A stretch of 64,000 nucleotides of DNA from Acidobacteriota bacterium (GCA_003225005.1 QIAN01000205.1:1-64000), one strand, 5' to 3'; shown: positions 8,006 to 17,656, counted from the first letter of the stretch. The notes: a model not told the origin generated them from the sequence alone. Translations and numbers: made by a program.

Positions 8006-9318
8006 AGGTCGTCCCCGAGTGGAGAGTATACGTACTCGGCGCCACCTTGTGCGTTGCGCTGACGATCTGCTCACGCAACTTCGGCGATAGAGGCGGACCG
8101 TACTTCATGGCCTCGTTGACGCTTGCGGGCATTGCGTATCTCCTAGCGATCCGTGAGCTTTTCGCTACGCCGAAATTTAAACGAAGATTTTCCCGACGAG
8201 TTGTCGTGATTGGGCTCTTGCTAGCTGCGGTGTGGCACATTGAATTTCTTCGGCTGCCCCCGGGTGCCGATGATGATATTCATCGCTATGTTTGGGATGG
8301 CCGCCTGCAGAGGCTCGGCTACAACCCCTATATTGTCGTTCCCAGCGATCCTACCCTTAAGGGACTGCATACCCAGGAAACCCGCACCTTGAACAACCCG
8401 GATCTACCGAGCCCCTATCCACCAGGAGCGCAGCTTTTTTCCCGCGCAGTAACCGCGATTCAGGAATCTACGCTTGCGTTCAAAGCAGCATTTGTGCTCT
8501 GCGAGTTCGCAATTGTTTTCGCGTTGCTCGATCTCCTGCGTTGTACCCGGCAGGCAGCGCACCTAGTTCTGGCGTTCGCCTGGAACCCATTGTTGGCCAT
8601 TGAGGTGGCGGGAAGCGGTCACATTGACATTGTTGGCGTGCTCTTGTTGCTGGTGTCCGCCGCTGCGCTGCTGCGCCGATGGCGCGCGACTGCGGCCGTC
8701 GCACTTGGGCTGGCTATCGCGGTGAAATTGCTGCCGGTCGTACTCTTGCCCCTGTACTGGAAGCGGGTTCGCATTCGCGACGCGGCGCTGGCGGCAACCG
8801 TCGTCGGACTCCTGTACGTGCCTTTTCTTAATCACGGCCGCATTCCGATCGGCTCGCTCGGTACGTATGTGCAGAATTTCCGATTTATTGGTCCCGTGTT
8901 TGCGGTACTCGATCAAGTGGCGCCTCCGCAGTTGCTAGCTGGCTTGGCAGTGCTCGCGGGATTAGCGACTGCAACCTGGCACAGACTAAGAAGCGCAGCG
9001 CCTGAGTGGTCTCTGGACCAATTTGCCTGGCCAATGGCAGCATCTCTTTTGTGTGCACCCGTCGTATTCCCATGGTATCTTCTCTGGCTGCTGCCATTTC
9101 TGACGTCGGCCTCGACGCTGCTGATCATCTTCTGGACTGTCAGCATTGGCCTCACATACGTCCAATGGCACTTGCGCGCACTCGGGCGTCCGTGGGGGGC
9201 GCTTCCTGGTTGGGTCATGCTGTTGGAATACGGATGCGTGGCAATGGCCGGTGCCATGATGGCATTACGCCGGCTCAGGCGGCCGGGGACGCCTCGATAC
9301 CCTAAGGAATTAGTTTAG
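8002..9318 (+). CDS. GT-C fold (GT87/DUF2029-like) polyprenyl-phosphate-sugar transferase
   Basis: A membrane protein of about 438 residues with nine or more hydrophobic segments. GTG 8002 overlaps the preceding stop, so it is preferred to the upstream in-frame codon at 7933. After the first membrane segments comes a periplasmic loop with GADDDIHRYVWDGRLQRLG and NPYIVVPSDP. This acidic-loop pattern is the active-site signature of GT-C mannosyltransferases of the GT87/DUF2029 type. Such enzymes take a sugar from a polyprenyl-phosphate donor; the GT2 at 5197 could make that donor. Substrate and acceptor cannot be inferred. Confidence 0.82.
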   Translation: MKVVPEWRVYVLGATLCVALTICSRNFGDRGGPYFMASLTLAGIAYLLAIRELFATPKFKRRFSRRVVVIGLLLAAVWHIEFLRLPPGADDDIHRYVWDGRLQRLGYNPYIVVPSDPTLKGLHTQETRTLNNPDLPSPYPPGAQLFSRAVTAIQESTLAFKAAFVLCEFAIVFALLDLLRCTRQAAHLVLAFAWNPLLAIEVAGSGHIDIVGVLLLLVSAAALLRRWRATAAVALGLAIAVKLLPVVLLPLYWKRVRIRDAALAATVVGLLYVPFLNHGRIPIGSLGTYVQNFRFIGPVFAVLDQVAPPQLLAGLAVLAGLATATWHRLRSAAPEWSLDQFAWPMAASLLCAPVVFPWYLLWLLPFLTSASTLLIIFWTVSIGLTYVQWHLRALGRPWGALPGWVMLLEYGCVAMAGAMMALRRLRRPGTPRYPKELV

Positions 9319-9603
9319 TTAATCTTTGCGGCGATAGTTGATCCGACCGCCTCACCCAAAAGAGTTATGAGTCTGTAAAGCGTTTGAGGTAACAAAAATC
9401 TACCGCATCGCGTGATGCAGTCGGGATACGTGTTTACAGACTGCGACGATGAACAACGCTCAAGACCTGTCTGACACGACGAAATTTGTTTGATCAACGA
9501 GAATACAATGGCAATCACCGAGATCGGCTCAAAAGGTTGGGATTGAAGAACCCATGGAAGCTGTCGAAGACAATATCCGTTCAATTCACCAAGGAGCGAA
9601 ATT

Positions 9604-10338
9604 ATGAAAGACACGAGCCGTTTAACCATGACGGGTATTCTGCTTTGTGGAGTGCTGGTCCTTGCTCCAAACTCCTGGGCGCAGGCGCGCCCGCCAATTT
9701 TCGAGAAGATGGCTAAGACCTATGGTCTCGATTCGTGGGATAAGATCGAGGCGATCCGCTACACCTGGAACTTACAATTGGGCAAATTGAATGTCTCCCG
9801 TTCATGGGAATGGGAGCCCAAGACCACCCAGGTCACCTACGAGGGGAAGGACAAAGACGGCAAGCCGGTCAAGGTTACCTACAAGCGTTCCGAGCTTGGT
9901 AGCCAACCCGACTCCGTGAAGAACGATGTTGATCCGGGTTTCATCAACGATAACTACACGCTTCTGTTCCCCTTGAAGGCTTACTGGGACGCCAGCCCCG
10001 CGGTGATCGACGCCGGTACGTATAACTTGCCGGTGGGCAGCGGCATGGCCGAGTTGGTCGCCGTGAAGTACCCGGCGGAAGGCGGCGGTTACACGCCCGG
10101 CGACACCTGGGAACTCTACGTCGGCAAAGACGGCCGCGTCGAGTATTTTGTTTACCACCGCGGCGGGGCCAAGAAGCCGAGCCTTCTCTTCGCAACGTGG
10201 GGAGGCCAAAAAAAGGCAGGCCCTCTGCTTATCTCGACGGATCACCGCGGCTACGCTGATGGCACGCCGATACGCGTCTTCTTTACAGATGTGGCGGTCA
10301 AGGTGACGGGATCGGACAAGTGGATGACGGCGCAATAA
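9604..10338 (+). CDS. secreted protein of unknown function
   Basis: A 244-residue protein with a Sec signal peptide: a hydrophobic stretch ending in NSWAQA. It is preceded by AAGGAG at 9592-9597. The mature part is rich in aromatic beta strands, for example WNLQLGKLNVSRSWEWEP, KTTQVTYEGKDKDG and DTWELYVGKDGRVEYFVYH. The pattern resembles LolA/outer-membrane-lipoprotein-sorting-like half-barrels that bind lipids, but I recognise no specific family. The next gene starts 60 bases downstream on the same strand. Confidence 0.7.
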   Translation: MKDTSRLTMTGILLCGVLVLAPNSWAQARPPIFEKMAKTYGLDSWDKIEAIRYTWNLQLGKLNVSRSWEWEPKTTQVTYEGKDKDGKPVKVTYKRSELGSQPDSVKNDVDPGFINDNYTLLFPLKAYWDASPAVIDAGTYNLPVGSGMAELVAVKYPAEGGGYTPGDTWELYVGKDGRVEYFVYHRGGAKKPSLLFATWGGQKKAGPLLISTDHRGYADGTPIRVFFTDVAVKVTGSDKWMTAQ

Positions 10339-10397
10339 GTCGCGTGCTACGACACTATCTCCAGGCGCTCTCGGGACTGTAAAATGCACGCATTTCG

Positions 10398-11438
10398 ATG
10401 AAGGCCAACGTCGATCTGGAAATTGGGCGAAAGACCTTTGCGTCGGGTCTTCTGCCGCAGTTAATCTCTGGGCTGCGCCTATGCCGCCCGGGTGATCTGG
10501 TCGCGGTGGTCGGTGACGAACAGAGCATCGGACCTGAGCTGGAAACGTGGTGCAGATTTACCGGGAATCCACTGCTGGAGGCAACGGTCGACCATGGCCG
10601 CGCACGCTGGGTCTTCCGCTGCGGGACGGTTGCGGCGCCTGCCGGGGTACCGGCAGAAGACAACCGGCCGCTGGGCTCGCGGCTTTGGCTCTACACGAAT
10701 TTCGACTGTAACCTGCATTGCGACTACTGCTGCGTGCGTTCATCGCCCACCGTGCCGCGACGCGAACTAGGGTTGGTACGCGTTCAGCGGATCGCTCGGG
10801 AAGCGGCGGAGCTTGGCGTCAAAGAAATCTTCGTGACCGGAGGCGAGCCGTTTCTGCTGGAAGACATCGGCGACATCCTGCTTTCTTGCGCTGCAGCCGC
10901 CCCGACCACGGTGCTGACCAACGGAATGCTTTTTGCCGGGCGACGGGCAGAAAGCCTGCGTGTGTTGCCGCGTAATCGAATTGTCTTGCAAATCAGTTTG
11001 GACAGCGCTACGCCAGAACTGCACGACCTCCATCGCGGGCCCGGCACATGGGCGCGTACACGCGAAGGGATTCAGCGCGTTCGTGCGCATGGCTTCCGCG
11101 TGCGACTGGCGGCCACGGTTTCGACCGATGCCGAGGCGGAGGCGTTCCGTGAATTCCTCGATGAGGAGAAGATTGCGGCCGAAGACCGTGTCATCCGCCG
11201 GATCGCGTTGCGTGGCGCTGCCAGCGAAGGTGTCGCAGTGAGTCGAGCCGATTTAGTGCCGGAAGTCACCATTACAGCCGATGGCGTGTACTGGCATCCG
11301 GTTGGCGCGGAGGATGCCGATCTGCTGGTCACCCGCGACATCTTTCCTCTCTCCGAGTCCTTCGCTGCGGTCCGCCACGCCTTCGACCGCGAAGGCGAAC
11401 ACGCGCATAAGCTGGCAAGAATCTTTAACTGCTCGTGA
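10398..11438 (+). CDS. radical SAM protein with N-terminal TusA-like domain
   Basis: A 346-residue fusion. Residues 1-75 look like a TusA/SirA sulfur-carrier domain: GLLPQLISGLRLCRPGD, a central VAVVGDEQSIGPELETWC and RFTGNPLLEATVD. The usual N-terminal CPxP cysteine of TusA is not evident; it reads TFASGLLPQ instead. From about residue 95 a radical SAM core follows with C104-x3-C108-x2-C111 (CNLHCDYCC), then FVTGGEPFLLEDI and LQISLDSATPELHD. The core should bind a 4Fe-4S cluster and S-adenosylmethionine. The fusion suggests chemistry on a sulfur-linked or small substrate, but no partner gene is adjacent. The C-terminus ends NCS. Confidence 0.82.
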   Translation: MKANVDLEIGRKTFASGLLPQLISGLRLCRPGDLVAVVGDEQSIGPELETWCRFTGNPLLEATVDHGRARWVFRCGTVAAPAGVPAEDNRPLGSRLWLYTNFDCNLHCDYCCVRSSPTVPRRELGLVRVQRIAREAAELGVKEIFVTGGEPFLLEDIGDILLSCAAAAPTTVLTNGMLFAGRRAESLRVLPRNRIVLQISLDSATPELHDLHRGPGTWARTREGIQRVRAHGFRVRLAATVSTDAEAEAFREFLDEEKIAAEDRVIRRIALRGAASEGVAVSRADLVPEVTITADGVYWHPVGAEDADLLVTRDIFPLSESFAAVRHAFDREGEHAHKLARIFNCS

Positions 11439-11476
11439 AGAATCCTGCTGGACAGGGCCGCATTCGCGCGTCGGTC

Positions 11477-12343
11477 CTATCGGGAGAACGTCTCGATGAT
11501 CGCCTCGGCGATCGCGTCGGCGTACTCGTCAAGCACGAAGTGGCCGCCGTCGAAATAGCGCAGCTCGGCGGTCGGCACAACCTGCTTCACGAATTCCGCG
11601 GCAGCGGGCAAGATGAGAGGGTCATTTCGCCCCCAGACGATGAGCGTCTTCGGCTGCCGGTCCTTCAGATAGGCGGTCCATTCCGGGTAGTGCTGGATGT
11701 TCGTCGCCAGGTTCATAAACAACCTCGACATGAAGACCCGATTCGCCGCGATCGAGAAAGCATAGGCGTCGATCGCCCAATTGTCCGGATTCAGGGCGTC
11801 GGGCTGGCGCGCGCCCCTCTGGTGAAGAAATTTGTCGCGGTCCACGGTGGCAAATTGCTCGGTCTCGGCCAGATTCTCTGGGGTTTCAGGGCCGCCGAGC
11901 CGCTTGTAGACTTTCAGGCGGTCGGGGTCCCAACGCTCCACTGAAATGGTGAAGTTCTGAAAAATCAGGCCCGCGATCCGCTCGGGATGGGCCGTCGCGA
12001 TGCGCATTCCGATCGGACCGCCGATGTCGTGTATGTACAAGATGAGTGGCCCGGGCGCGCACTGCGCGATGAACGCGTCGATGGCCATGACCACGTCGTC
12101 GAACGTCGGTCGCAGGACGGTCGGGTCTGGCGCCTCGCTATATCCCATGCCGGGGTAGTCGGGCGCGATGACACGAAATCGATCCGCCAGAAGCGGAATG
12201 AGATCGTGGAACTGGTACGACGACGAGGGAAAACCGTGCAGCAGGACGATGGTCGGCTTCGACAGGTCGCCCGCCTCGCGGTAGAAGAGCCTAAGGCCCG
12301 CAACGTCGGCGGTCTTGAAGTACATAAAGCTCTTTCTCCCCAC
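11477..12343 (-). CDS. alpha/beta hydrolase (epoxide hydrolase/haloalkane dehalogenase-like)
   Basis: A 288-residue alpha/beta hydrolase. The oxyanion-hole motif is LLHGFPSSSYQF, and the nucleophile elbow is ILYIHDIGGPIG, with Asp as nucleophile as in epoxide hydrolases and dehalogenases. A second acidic residue sits in IVWGRNDPLILP and the catalytic His in YFDGGHFVLDEY. No signal peptide is seen. It leads a minus-strand trio with the binding-protein-like and acyl-CoA-dehydrogenase-like genes, but a gap of about 200 bases separates it from them. The substrate is unknown. Confidence 0.88.
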   Translation of the reverse strand: MGRKSFMYFKTADVAGLRLFYREAGDLSKPTIVLLHGFPSSSYQFHDLIPLLADRFRVIAPDYPGMGYSEAPDPTVLRPTFDDVVMAIDAFIAQCAPGPLILYIHDIGGPIGMRIATAHPERIAGLIFQNFTISVERWDPDRLKVYKRLGGPETPENLAETEQFATVDRDKFLHQRGARQPDALNPDNWAIDAYAFSIAANRVFMSRLFMNLATNIQHYPEWTAYLKDRQPKTLIVWGRNDPLILPAAAEFVKQVVPTAELRYFDGGHFVLDEYADAIAEAIIETFSR

Positions 12344-12551
12344 CTTCTTAATTTGCCCACCAGCAACGAAGCTGGTGGTCGTTCCTGAATGCAGGTGCGA
12401 TTAAGCCAGAATCAACGAGAGGAATCTATTGGGCGATGGTATGCTCCGTCAAGATCAGGACGTCCTCTTCAAATCTATCCAGGTCAACCTCAAATTCATC
12501 CCTACCCCGTGATCTTGTCGGCAGGTTTGTCTTGTTCCAAAGCCCACTTTC

Positions 12552-13406
12552 TTAAGCCGACTTGGCAAGTACCTGCTCGAAAAATCCCTGTTGAGCAGCG
12601 GCCTGGCGCAATGCAGCGTAGCCATCCACGTGAGGCGGCAGCCAGCGCTGAAGTCCTTCGGCGTCGAGTATCGGGCGATGAACCGGGTTGTCGTAGCTCA
12701 TGGCTGAGAGCGCTTCGGCAAACCGGCGCTCCTGTTCAAGGCTGAGGTCAGGCCTCGCCGTGAACATGCAATGATTGTAGGTCGGAGAGGACCATATCTC
12801 ACGAAGGCCACCTTCGGGCACCAGGCACTCCTTGCGCACAGTGTTCCAGAACGGGCTGCCGATAGCGCCGGCGTCGGCTCGCCCGTCGAGGACGGCGCGC
12901 ACCACTTCCACTTCGCTGGTCCCGGTATCACCATGTTTGCCTACGTCGCTGTCGAAGCGCAGCGTCCGGTAGTCCCTTCCCTCGCGCATGCCTTGCTGCT
13001 CCAAAAAGTGAACGGGAAGAATCGCTGCGTGTCCGCTGTCTCGGCTGCCAAGCGCGAGCGTCCGATTTCTCAAATCCGCGAGCGTAGAAATGGGGCCTCC
13101 GGTGACCGCAAGGATCTTGGTCATCCAGCCGAGATCGGTGTCGCGCATCGCGACCGCACGACAGGCATGGCCGCTCCACTCATCGGCCTGCAGGTAGGCA
13201 AGGTTTGTGTTCCAGGCCATATCGATACGCGGCACGGCCTCGCCCGGTTGGGCGAGGAGCGCGAGGACCTGCGCTTCGTAGCTCTGAAATAGTGCGACCT
13301 CAACGGGAAGATGCGCTTCCTCGTGAAAATAGCGCCGCATCCCCTCCCAAATCGTAACCACTTTCGGATTGTATGCAACAGCTCCTACCCAGATTGTTTT
13401 GCTCAT
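12552..13406 (-). CDS. PhnD-like periplasmic-binding-protein-fold protein without signal peptide
   Basis: A 284-residue protein of the phosphate/phosphonate (PhnD-like) type 2 binding fold. It has VGAVAYNPKVVTIWEGMRRY at the start, the DMAWNTNLAYLQ and LADLRNRTLALGSRDSGH blocks, and a late segment with DGRADAGAIGSPFWN. It begins MSKTIWVGAVAYN, so there is neither a Sec signal nor a lipobox, and no ABC permease or ATPase lies nearby. It may therefore be a cytosolic binding protein or enzyme. The acyl-CoA-dehydrogenase-like gene lies 64 bases upstream on the same strand. Confidence 0.78.
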   Translation of the reverse strand: MSKTIWVGAVAYNPKVVTIWEGMRRYFHEEAHLPVEVALFQSYEAQVLALLAQPGEAVPRIDMAWNTNLAYLQADEWSGHACRAVAMRDTDLGWMTKILAVTGGPISTLADLRNRTLALGSRDSGHAAILPVHFLEQQGMREGRDYRTLRFDSDVGKHGDTGTSEVEVVRAVLDGRADAGAIGSPFWNTVRKECLVPEGGLREIWSSPTYNHCMFTARPDLSLEQERRFAEALSAMSYDNPVHRPILDAEGLQRWLPPHVDGYAALRQAAAQQGFFEQVLAKSA

Positions 13407-13470
13407 AGGCCTCCACCGTTCCTGTCACCGGCGTTACAAAAACACTCTCTGTTTTCGCAGGCGTCAGGTC

Positions 13471-14622
13471 TCAGAAGAGCGGCATTCCTAACAGCGACTT
13501 CCCGATGAACTCGCGCAGAACATCGCCCGTTGGTGCCATCACAGCACCCGCGTGCGCATCGCGGAACAGGCGTTCAATGCTCAAATGCTTGGAGAACGCC
13601 GCACCGCCGCAAGCGCGCATTGCTGATGAGGTAACGCTGATAGCGACGTCGCCTGCGGCGGCTTTGGTCTCCAGCACGCGCAGCATGGTCGTCTCGCGTG
13701 GCTGTTCAAGATGCTCGATCAAGTCGTCGATGCGCGCCCTCAGCCCGTCGGTATCAATCTGCATCGCCGCGAGTTGCGCGCGTAGGGTAGGCAGGCTCTC
13801 GCCGAGGCTCTGGCCGAGATGCTCGAATTTCGCGCTCTTGAGGTGCGACGCAGTTTCAGCGACTGCCGCTCGGCACAATCCCAACGCCACCGCTGCCGTC
13901 CCCAAATTAAAAAGCGGGAGCACCACGTTCAGCATGGCCGGAAAGCCTGCGCTGTCATCAGTGAGCTGAAAATCGGCTGGGACTTGGCAGTCGTCCAGCG
14001 CAATCGGCGCAGAAGCGTTGGCCCGAAGTCCCAAACCGTCCCAGGGCCCCGCAACTGAAATGCCGCGTGTGTCCGCTCCAAGGAGATAGAGGGTCGAATC
14101 GGTAGGTCCCGCCCCTTCAGGGGCAAGCGCAGAAACGACATAGCTCTGCGCATGACCCGCGCTGGTCACCCATGATTTCTTGGCGCTTATGCGCACGCCG
14201 TCACCATTGCGATGTGCGCGGGATATAGGCGCCCAGAAATGACTGCGCGAGCCGACTTCACTGAAAGCGAGAGTGGATAAATGTCGGCCCGCACCAATCT
14301 CCTGCAGTATGGGCGCGAGTGCCTGAGCCGCGCTGGGGCGCGCTGCCGAGATAGTCGCGGTGCCGAGGATATGCATCAGGTAAACCATAGCGACAGAAGC
14401 GTCTGCCTCGGCGAGCGTGGCGATCACAGCCGCAAACGTGCGGGGACCTAACCCTAAACCGCCAACATCCACGGGTAGCATCAGCCCAAGCAGTCCGGAC
14501 TCACCCAGCGACACGACAGCCTCGGTAGAGAATCGTCCCGCCTTATCGTTTTGCCCTGCGGATGGCGCCAGCACGCGACTGGCGATCTCCCGGGCTTTCA
14601 AAACGGCCGCGTCATGAGTCAT
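13471..14622 (-). CDS. acyl-CoA dehydrogenase-fold flavoprotein
   Basis: A 383-residue protein; ATG 14622 was chosen because the in-frame extension to 14820 runs into the kinase gene and matches nothing. The N-terminal helical domain includes LGESGLLGLMLPVDVGGLGL. The mid-domain flavin motif reads LSTLAFSEVGSRSHFW and KKSWVTSAGHAQSYVVSA, and the C-terminal helical domain ends with MRACGGAAFSKHLSIERLFRDAHAGAVM. The last motif (GGxGxxxxxxxERxxRDA) is typical of the family, but the catalytic Glu of true acyl-CoA dehydrogenases is not obvious. A monooxygenase-like role as in SfnB/DszC relatives is equally possible. It pairs with the PhnD-like gene. Confidence 0.85.
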   Translation of the reverse strand: MTHDAAVLKAREIASRVLAPSAGQNDKAGRFSTEAVVSLGESGLLGLMLPVDVGGLGLGPRTFAAVIATLAEADASVAMVYLMHILGTATISAARPSAAQALAPILQEIGAGRHLSTLAFSEVGSRSHFWAPISRAHRNGDGVRISAKKSWVTSAGHAQSYVVSALAPEGAGPTDSTLYLLGADTRGISVAGPWDGLGLRANASAPIALDDCQVPADFQLTDDSAGFPAMLNVVLPLFNLGTAAVALGLCRAAVAETASHLKSAKFEHLGQSLGESLPTLRAQLAAMQIDTDGLRARIDDLIEHLEQPRETTMLRVLETKAAAGDVAISVTSSAMRACGGAAFSKHLSIERLFRDAHAGAVMAPTGDVLREFIGKSLLGMPLF

Positions 14623-14746
14623 GATCGCTCCTATCATCCACAAACCTACTGGATCGAGCCAGGATTGTCGCCGAGGATGGTAGTTTAACGGGAAAATTGT
14701 GCGCCTGGCGAGCCATCGGGAGTGGTCTGGAGAATAAAAGATATGC

Positions 14747-17410
14747 CTACCGGAAATTCTCGACCAGCATGAGGACGCTACCAGATTCGTCTGACTGCGG
14801 GTAAAGAATCGTCCGGCCATCGGGGGAGACCGCTATGTGGTTATTCACGGGACGCTCAATGGTCACGACTTTCCTGATCTGGCCAGTGGCGAATTCGTAG
14901 AAGGAAATGTCACTGTGTCCGATTTTGTCGGGGGGTTGGAGGAAGTAAATCCCCTCTTTCCAAACGCTAAATTGCCCCTCGGAATGTACAGAGTCAAGAA
15001 CTTTCGCTTCTTGATTTCCATCCACCGAGGCTCTCCAGACGCTCACCGCCTCCGGCCACCCCTTCATGTAATAGAGGAATTTGCCGTCTGGTGATTCTTG
15101 CGGAGTGTCGCCGGAATTGCGCGTGATCTGAACCGCCTCTCCGCCGCTGGATGACATCTTCCAGATTTCCTCCCGGCCACTGCGGGTTGAGCTGAAGTAG
15201 ATCCACTTTCCATCATGCGACCAATAAGGCCATTTGTCCTCGGCCGGGTGGCTCGTCAAGCGCCGGGGAGTGCCCCCATTGGCGCTAATGGAATAGATGT
15301 CCTCCTTCATTCCTTTCTGAGCAGCCGTAAAAGCAATGGTCCGGCTGTCCGGGGACCAGTTCGGGCCATAGATCGCAGCCCCACCAAGAGAGGTTAATTG
15401 CGCGGCTTTGGATCCGTCACTATCACATATCCAGATTTCATCCGTCCCTGATCGTTGCGACATAAAGGCGATCCTCCGATTGTCCGGTGAATAGGCTGGA
15501 TACACCTCCTGCTGTGTGGAGGCAATAAACCGCGAGGGCAGGCCTGGCTTTTGGCCCGGCCCCTTCAAGTCGATACGCCAAATGTTCAGGTCGAACTTTA
15601 CGGACGAGAAAGCCAGACGGTTTCCAACCCGAGAAATGGCTGGCTCGGAAGCGCCGCTCGCGTCAAGACTGATTCTCCGGGGCAGCGCGCCATTAGATGC
15701 TGCAATCCGCGAAAGCCCGATGTCGGTTCCTGCTCCGAAGCTGAACACGAATTCCCTGCCATCTGGCAACCAAGCTGCACTCGTGTTCGTCATCTGGCCC
15801 GTTTGAACTTTTTCCTCACTATCGAGCGGCTTGTAGCCTTCTCCGAGGCGCAGGAGCCATAGAGTTACGTTGTAGTAGTCAGGTGAGACCCTTGAGAAAA
15901 CCAGAGTCCGGCCATCCGGCGAGACCGCCGGAGCCGTATCGCCGAGTTCTTCAATTGGCGGGTTAGTCAGCGGGCGCCGTTCTCCCGTTTCCGTCGAGAA
16001 CAAGTGCAAGGCCCAACCCCGTTGTCCGGTTGTGGAGGTTGGAGCGACGAGCCACTTTGAGTCCGGAGTCCAGGATAAGAATGGCCCGTAGCCTAAGCCC
16101 CGTACGGCCCCGTCGATCTCCGCCAGAATCCGTTCGGATCCGCCCCGCTGCGGTATGAGCATGATCGCGGTCTTGCGTGCTGATACCTCGCGCAAAAAGG
16201 CAATCAAGCGCCCATCCGGGGACCAGACAGGGCTGTAATCGACCGCCGGATCATTCGTCAGCCGATAGGCCGGCTCCACGCCGATTTGCTTGACGTAGAT
16301 ATCCGAGTTGTCCTGCTTCTCCCCATCCCAGGCAAACGCTACTTGTGCGCCTTCCGGGGAAAACGACGGCGACGATTCGTTGCCAGGATAGCTGGTCAGT
16401 GGAACTGCCACCAACTGCGTCTCCGGCACTTCCTTTTTCGATCGAACCAGCCACACTCCAACCGTCGCAACAACCAATGCTGCAGCCGCGCTGACAACCC
16501 ATTGGAGGCGACGACGAGGATTCGGCCTGGACGCATCAGCCGTTCCCAGCACTCCAGAATCTGACTCCTCCTTCAGCTCTTGGAGCGCGATCTTGACGTC
16601 GTCCATGTGCTGAGAGCGCTGATTGACCTCCTTCCGCAGACAACGGGAAATCAGTCGCTCCACTTCTCTGGGAAGGCCATCCACTAGTTTGCTTGCCAGG
16701 CGGGGGTTGTCCTTCAAAATCGCCGCTAGCGTCGAGGCTTTGGTGTCGCCGTGGAACGCTTTTTCTCCCGTCACCATCTCATACAACACTGACCCGAAGC
16801 TGAAGACGTCTGAACGAGCATCGACCTTCTTCCCCTCAGCCTGCTCGGGAGACATGTAAGCAACGGTACCGACGATCTTGCCCTCTTCTGTCGTGGGCCG
16901 CATCGTGCGCGTGGACTCGTCCTCGCCAGCCGGAGTGGGTTCGGTCAGCTTCGCCAGGCCGAAGTCGAGAACTTTCACCAGCCCGTCCTCGTTTACCATG
17001 ATGTTTCCGGGCTTGAGATCCCGATGAACGATGCCAGCGGAGTGCGCCCGAGCCAGTGCATCGGCAATCTGGACGGCACACTTCAGAGCTTCATTCAGCC
17101 GCATCCCGCGCCGGGGGATCAGTCGGTCAAGCGTTTTACCTGTGACGAACTCCATCGAAATGAAGTCAACGCCTTCAGCCTGGCCGATGTCGTAGATGGT
17201 GATGATGTTCGGGTGGTTCAGAGATGAAGCTGCCTTCGCTTCCTGCACGAAGCGCTGCTTACGTTCGGGGTCGGCAACCTTATCCGCAGGCAGGACTTTG
17301 ATGGCGACAAAGCGTTCAAGGTGGGCATCACGGGCCTTGTAGACCACACCCATCCCGCCCTCGCCAAGTTTCTCGAGGATGCTGTAGTGGGAGATGGTTC
17401 GCCCAATCAC
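14747..17410 (-). CDS. Ser/Thr protein kinase with TolB/PD40 beta-propeller
   Basis: An 887-residue receptor-like kinase from GTG 17410; acidobacterial relatives begin with a short IGRTISHY-type start, so the 32 codons further upstream are left out. Residues 9-270 form a Hanks-type kinase: GEGGMGVVYKA P-loop, K38 in VAIKVLPAD, D131 in HRDLKPGN and the DFG motif in VLDFGLAKL. About 60 residues later a single membrane segment (WVVSAAAALVVATVGVWLV) leads into a periplasmic propeller with many PD40 blades, for example SPVWSPDGRLIAFL and YPAYSPDNRRIAFM. The layout is common in acidobacteria and is thought to couple an external signal to protein phosphorylation. Confidence 0.93.
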   Translation of the reverse strand: MIGRTISHYSILEKLGEGGMGVVYKARDAHLERFVAIKVLPADKVADPERKQRFVQEAKAASSLNHPNIITIYDIGQAEGVDFISMEFVTGKTLDRLIPRRGMRLNEALKCAVQIADALARAHSAGIVHRDLKPGNIMVNEDGLVKVLDFGLAKLTEPTPAGEDESTRTMRPTTEEGKIVGTVAYMSPEQAEGKKVDARSDVFSFGSVLYEMVTGEKAFHGDTKASTLAAILKDNPRLASKLVDGLPREVERLISRCLRKEVNQRSQHMDDVKIALQELKEESDSGVLGTADASRPNPRRRLQWVVSAAAALVVATVGVWLVRSKKEVPETQLVAVPLTSYPGNESSPSFSPEGAQVAFAWDGEKQDNSDIYVKQIGVEPAYRLTNDPAVDYSPVWSPDGRLIAFLREVSARKTAIMLIPQRGGSERILAEIDGAVRGLGYGPFLSWTPDSKWLVAPTSTTGQRGWALHLFSTETGERRPLTNPPIEELGDTAPAVSPDGRTLVFSRVSPDYYNVTLWLLRLGEGYKPLDSEEKVQTGQMTNTSAAWLPDGREFVFSFGAGTDIGLSRIAASNGALPRRISLDASGASEPAISRVGNRLAFSSVKFDLNIWRIDLKGPGQKPGLPSRFIASTQQEVYPAYSPDNRRIAFMSQRSGTDEIWICDSDGSKAAQLTSLGGAAIYGPNWSPDSRTIAFTAAQKGMKEDIYSISANGGTPRRLTSHPAEDKWPYWSHDGKWIYFSSTRSGREEIWKMSSSGGEAVQITRNSGDTPQESPDGKFLYYMKGWPEAVSVWRASVDGNQEAKVLDSVHSEGQFSVWKEGIYFLQPPDKIGHSDISFYEFATGQIRKVVTIERPVNNHIAVSPDGRTILYPQSDESGSVLMLVENFR

Positions 17411-17656
17411 TGGAGCGAATCTTACGTGGATAAAACGACATAGGTCAATGAACGCAGAGGAATTGGCAGCATCCTCAAAGGGCTGTTGGCGAAACATCGC
17501 CTTCACGCCAGCGACCCGCTCCCTTGAGTCAGATGCGTGACACTTTCCGCGAGGCGTTGTTGGTTTCGCATTCCCAGCGCATGTTCTGCTGATTCAGGAC
17601 GATGTTTTGTCGGGCAATTCGCAGCACGAGCCTATTCCACAGCACGACCGACGCTT

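Noticed and set aside
14623-14820. 66-codon N-terminal extension of the acyl-CoA-dehydrogenase-like gene
   Set aside because: It overlaps the kinase 3' end, matches nothing, and the family start fits ATG 14622.
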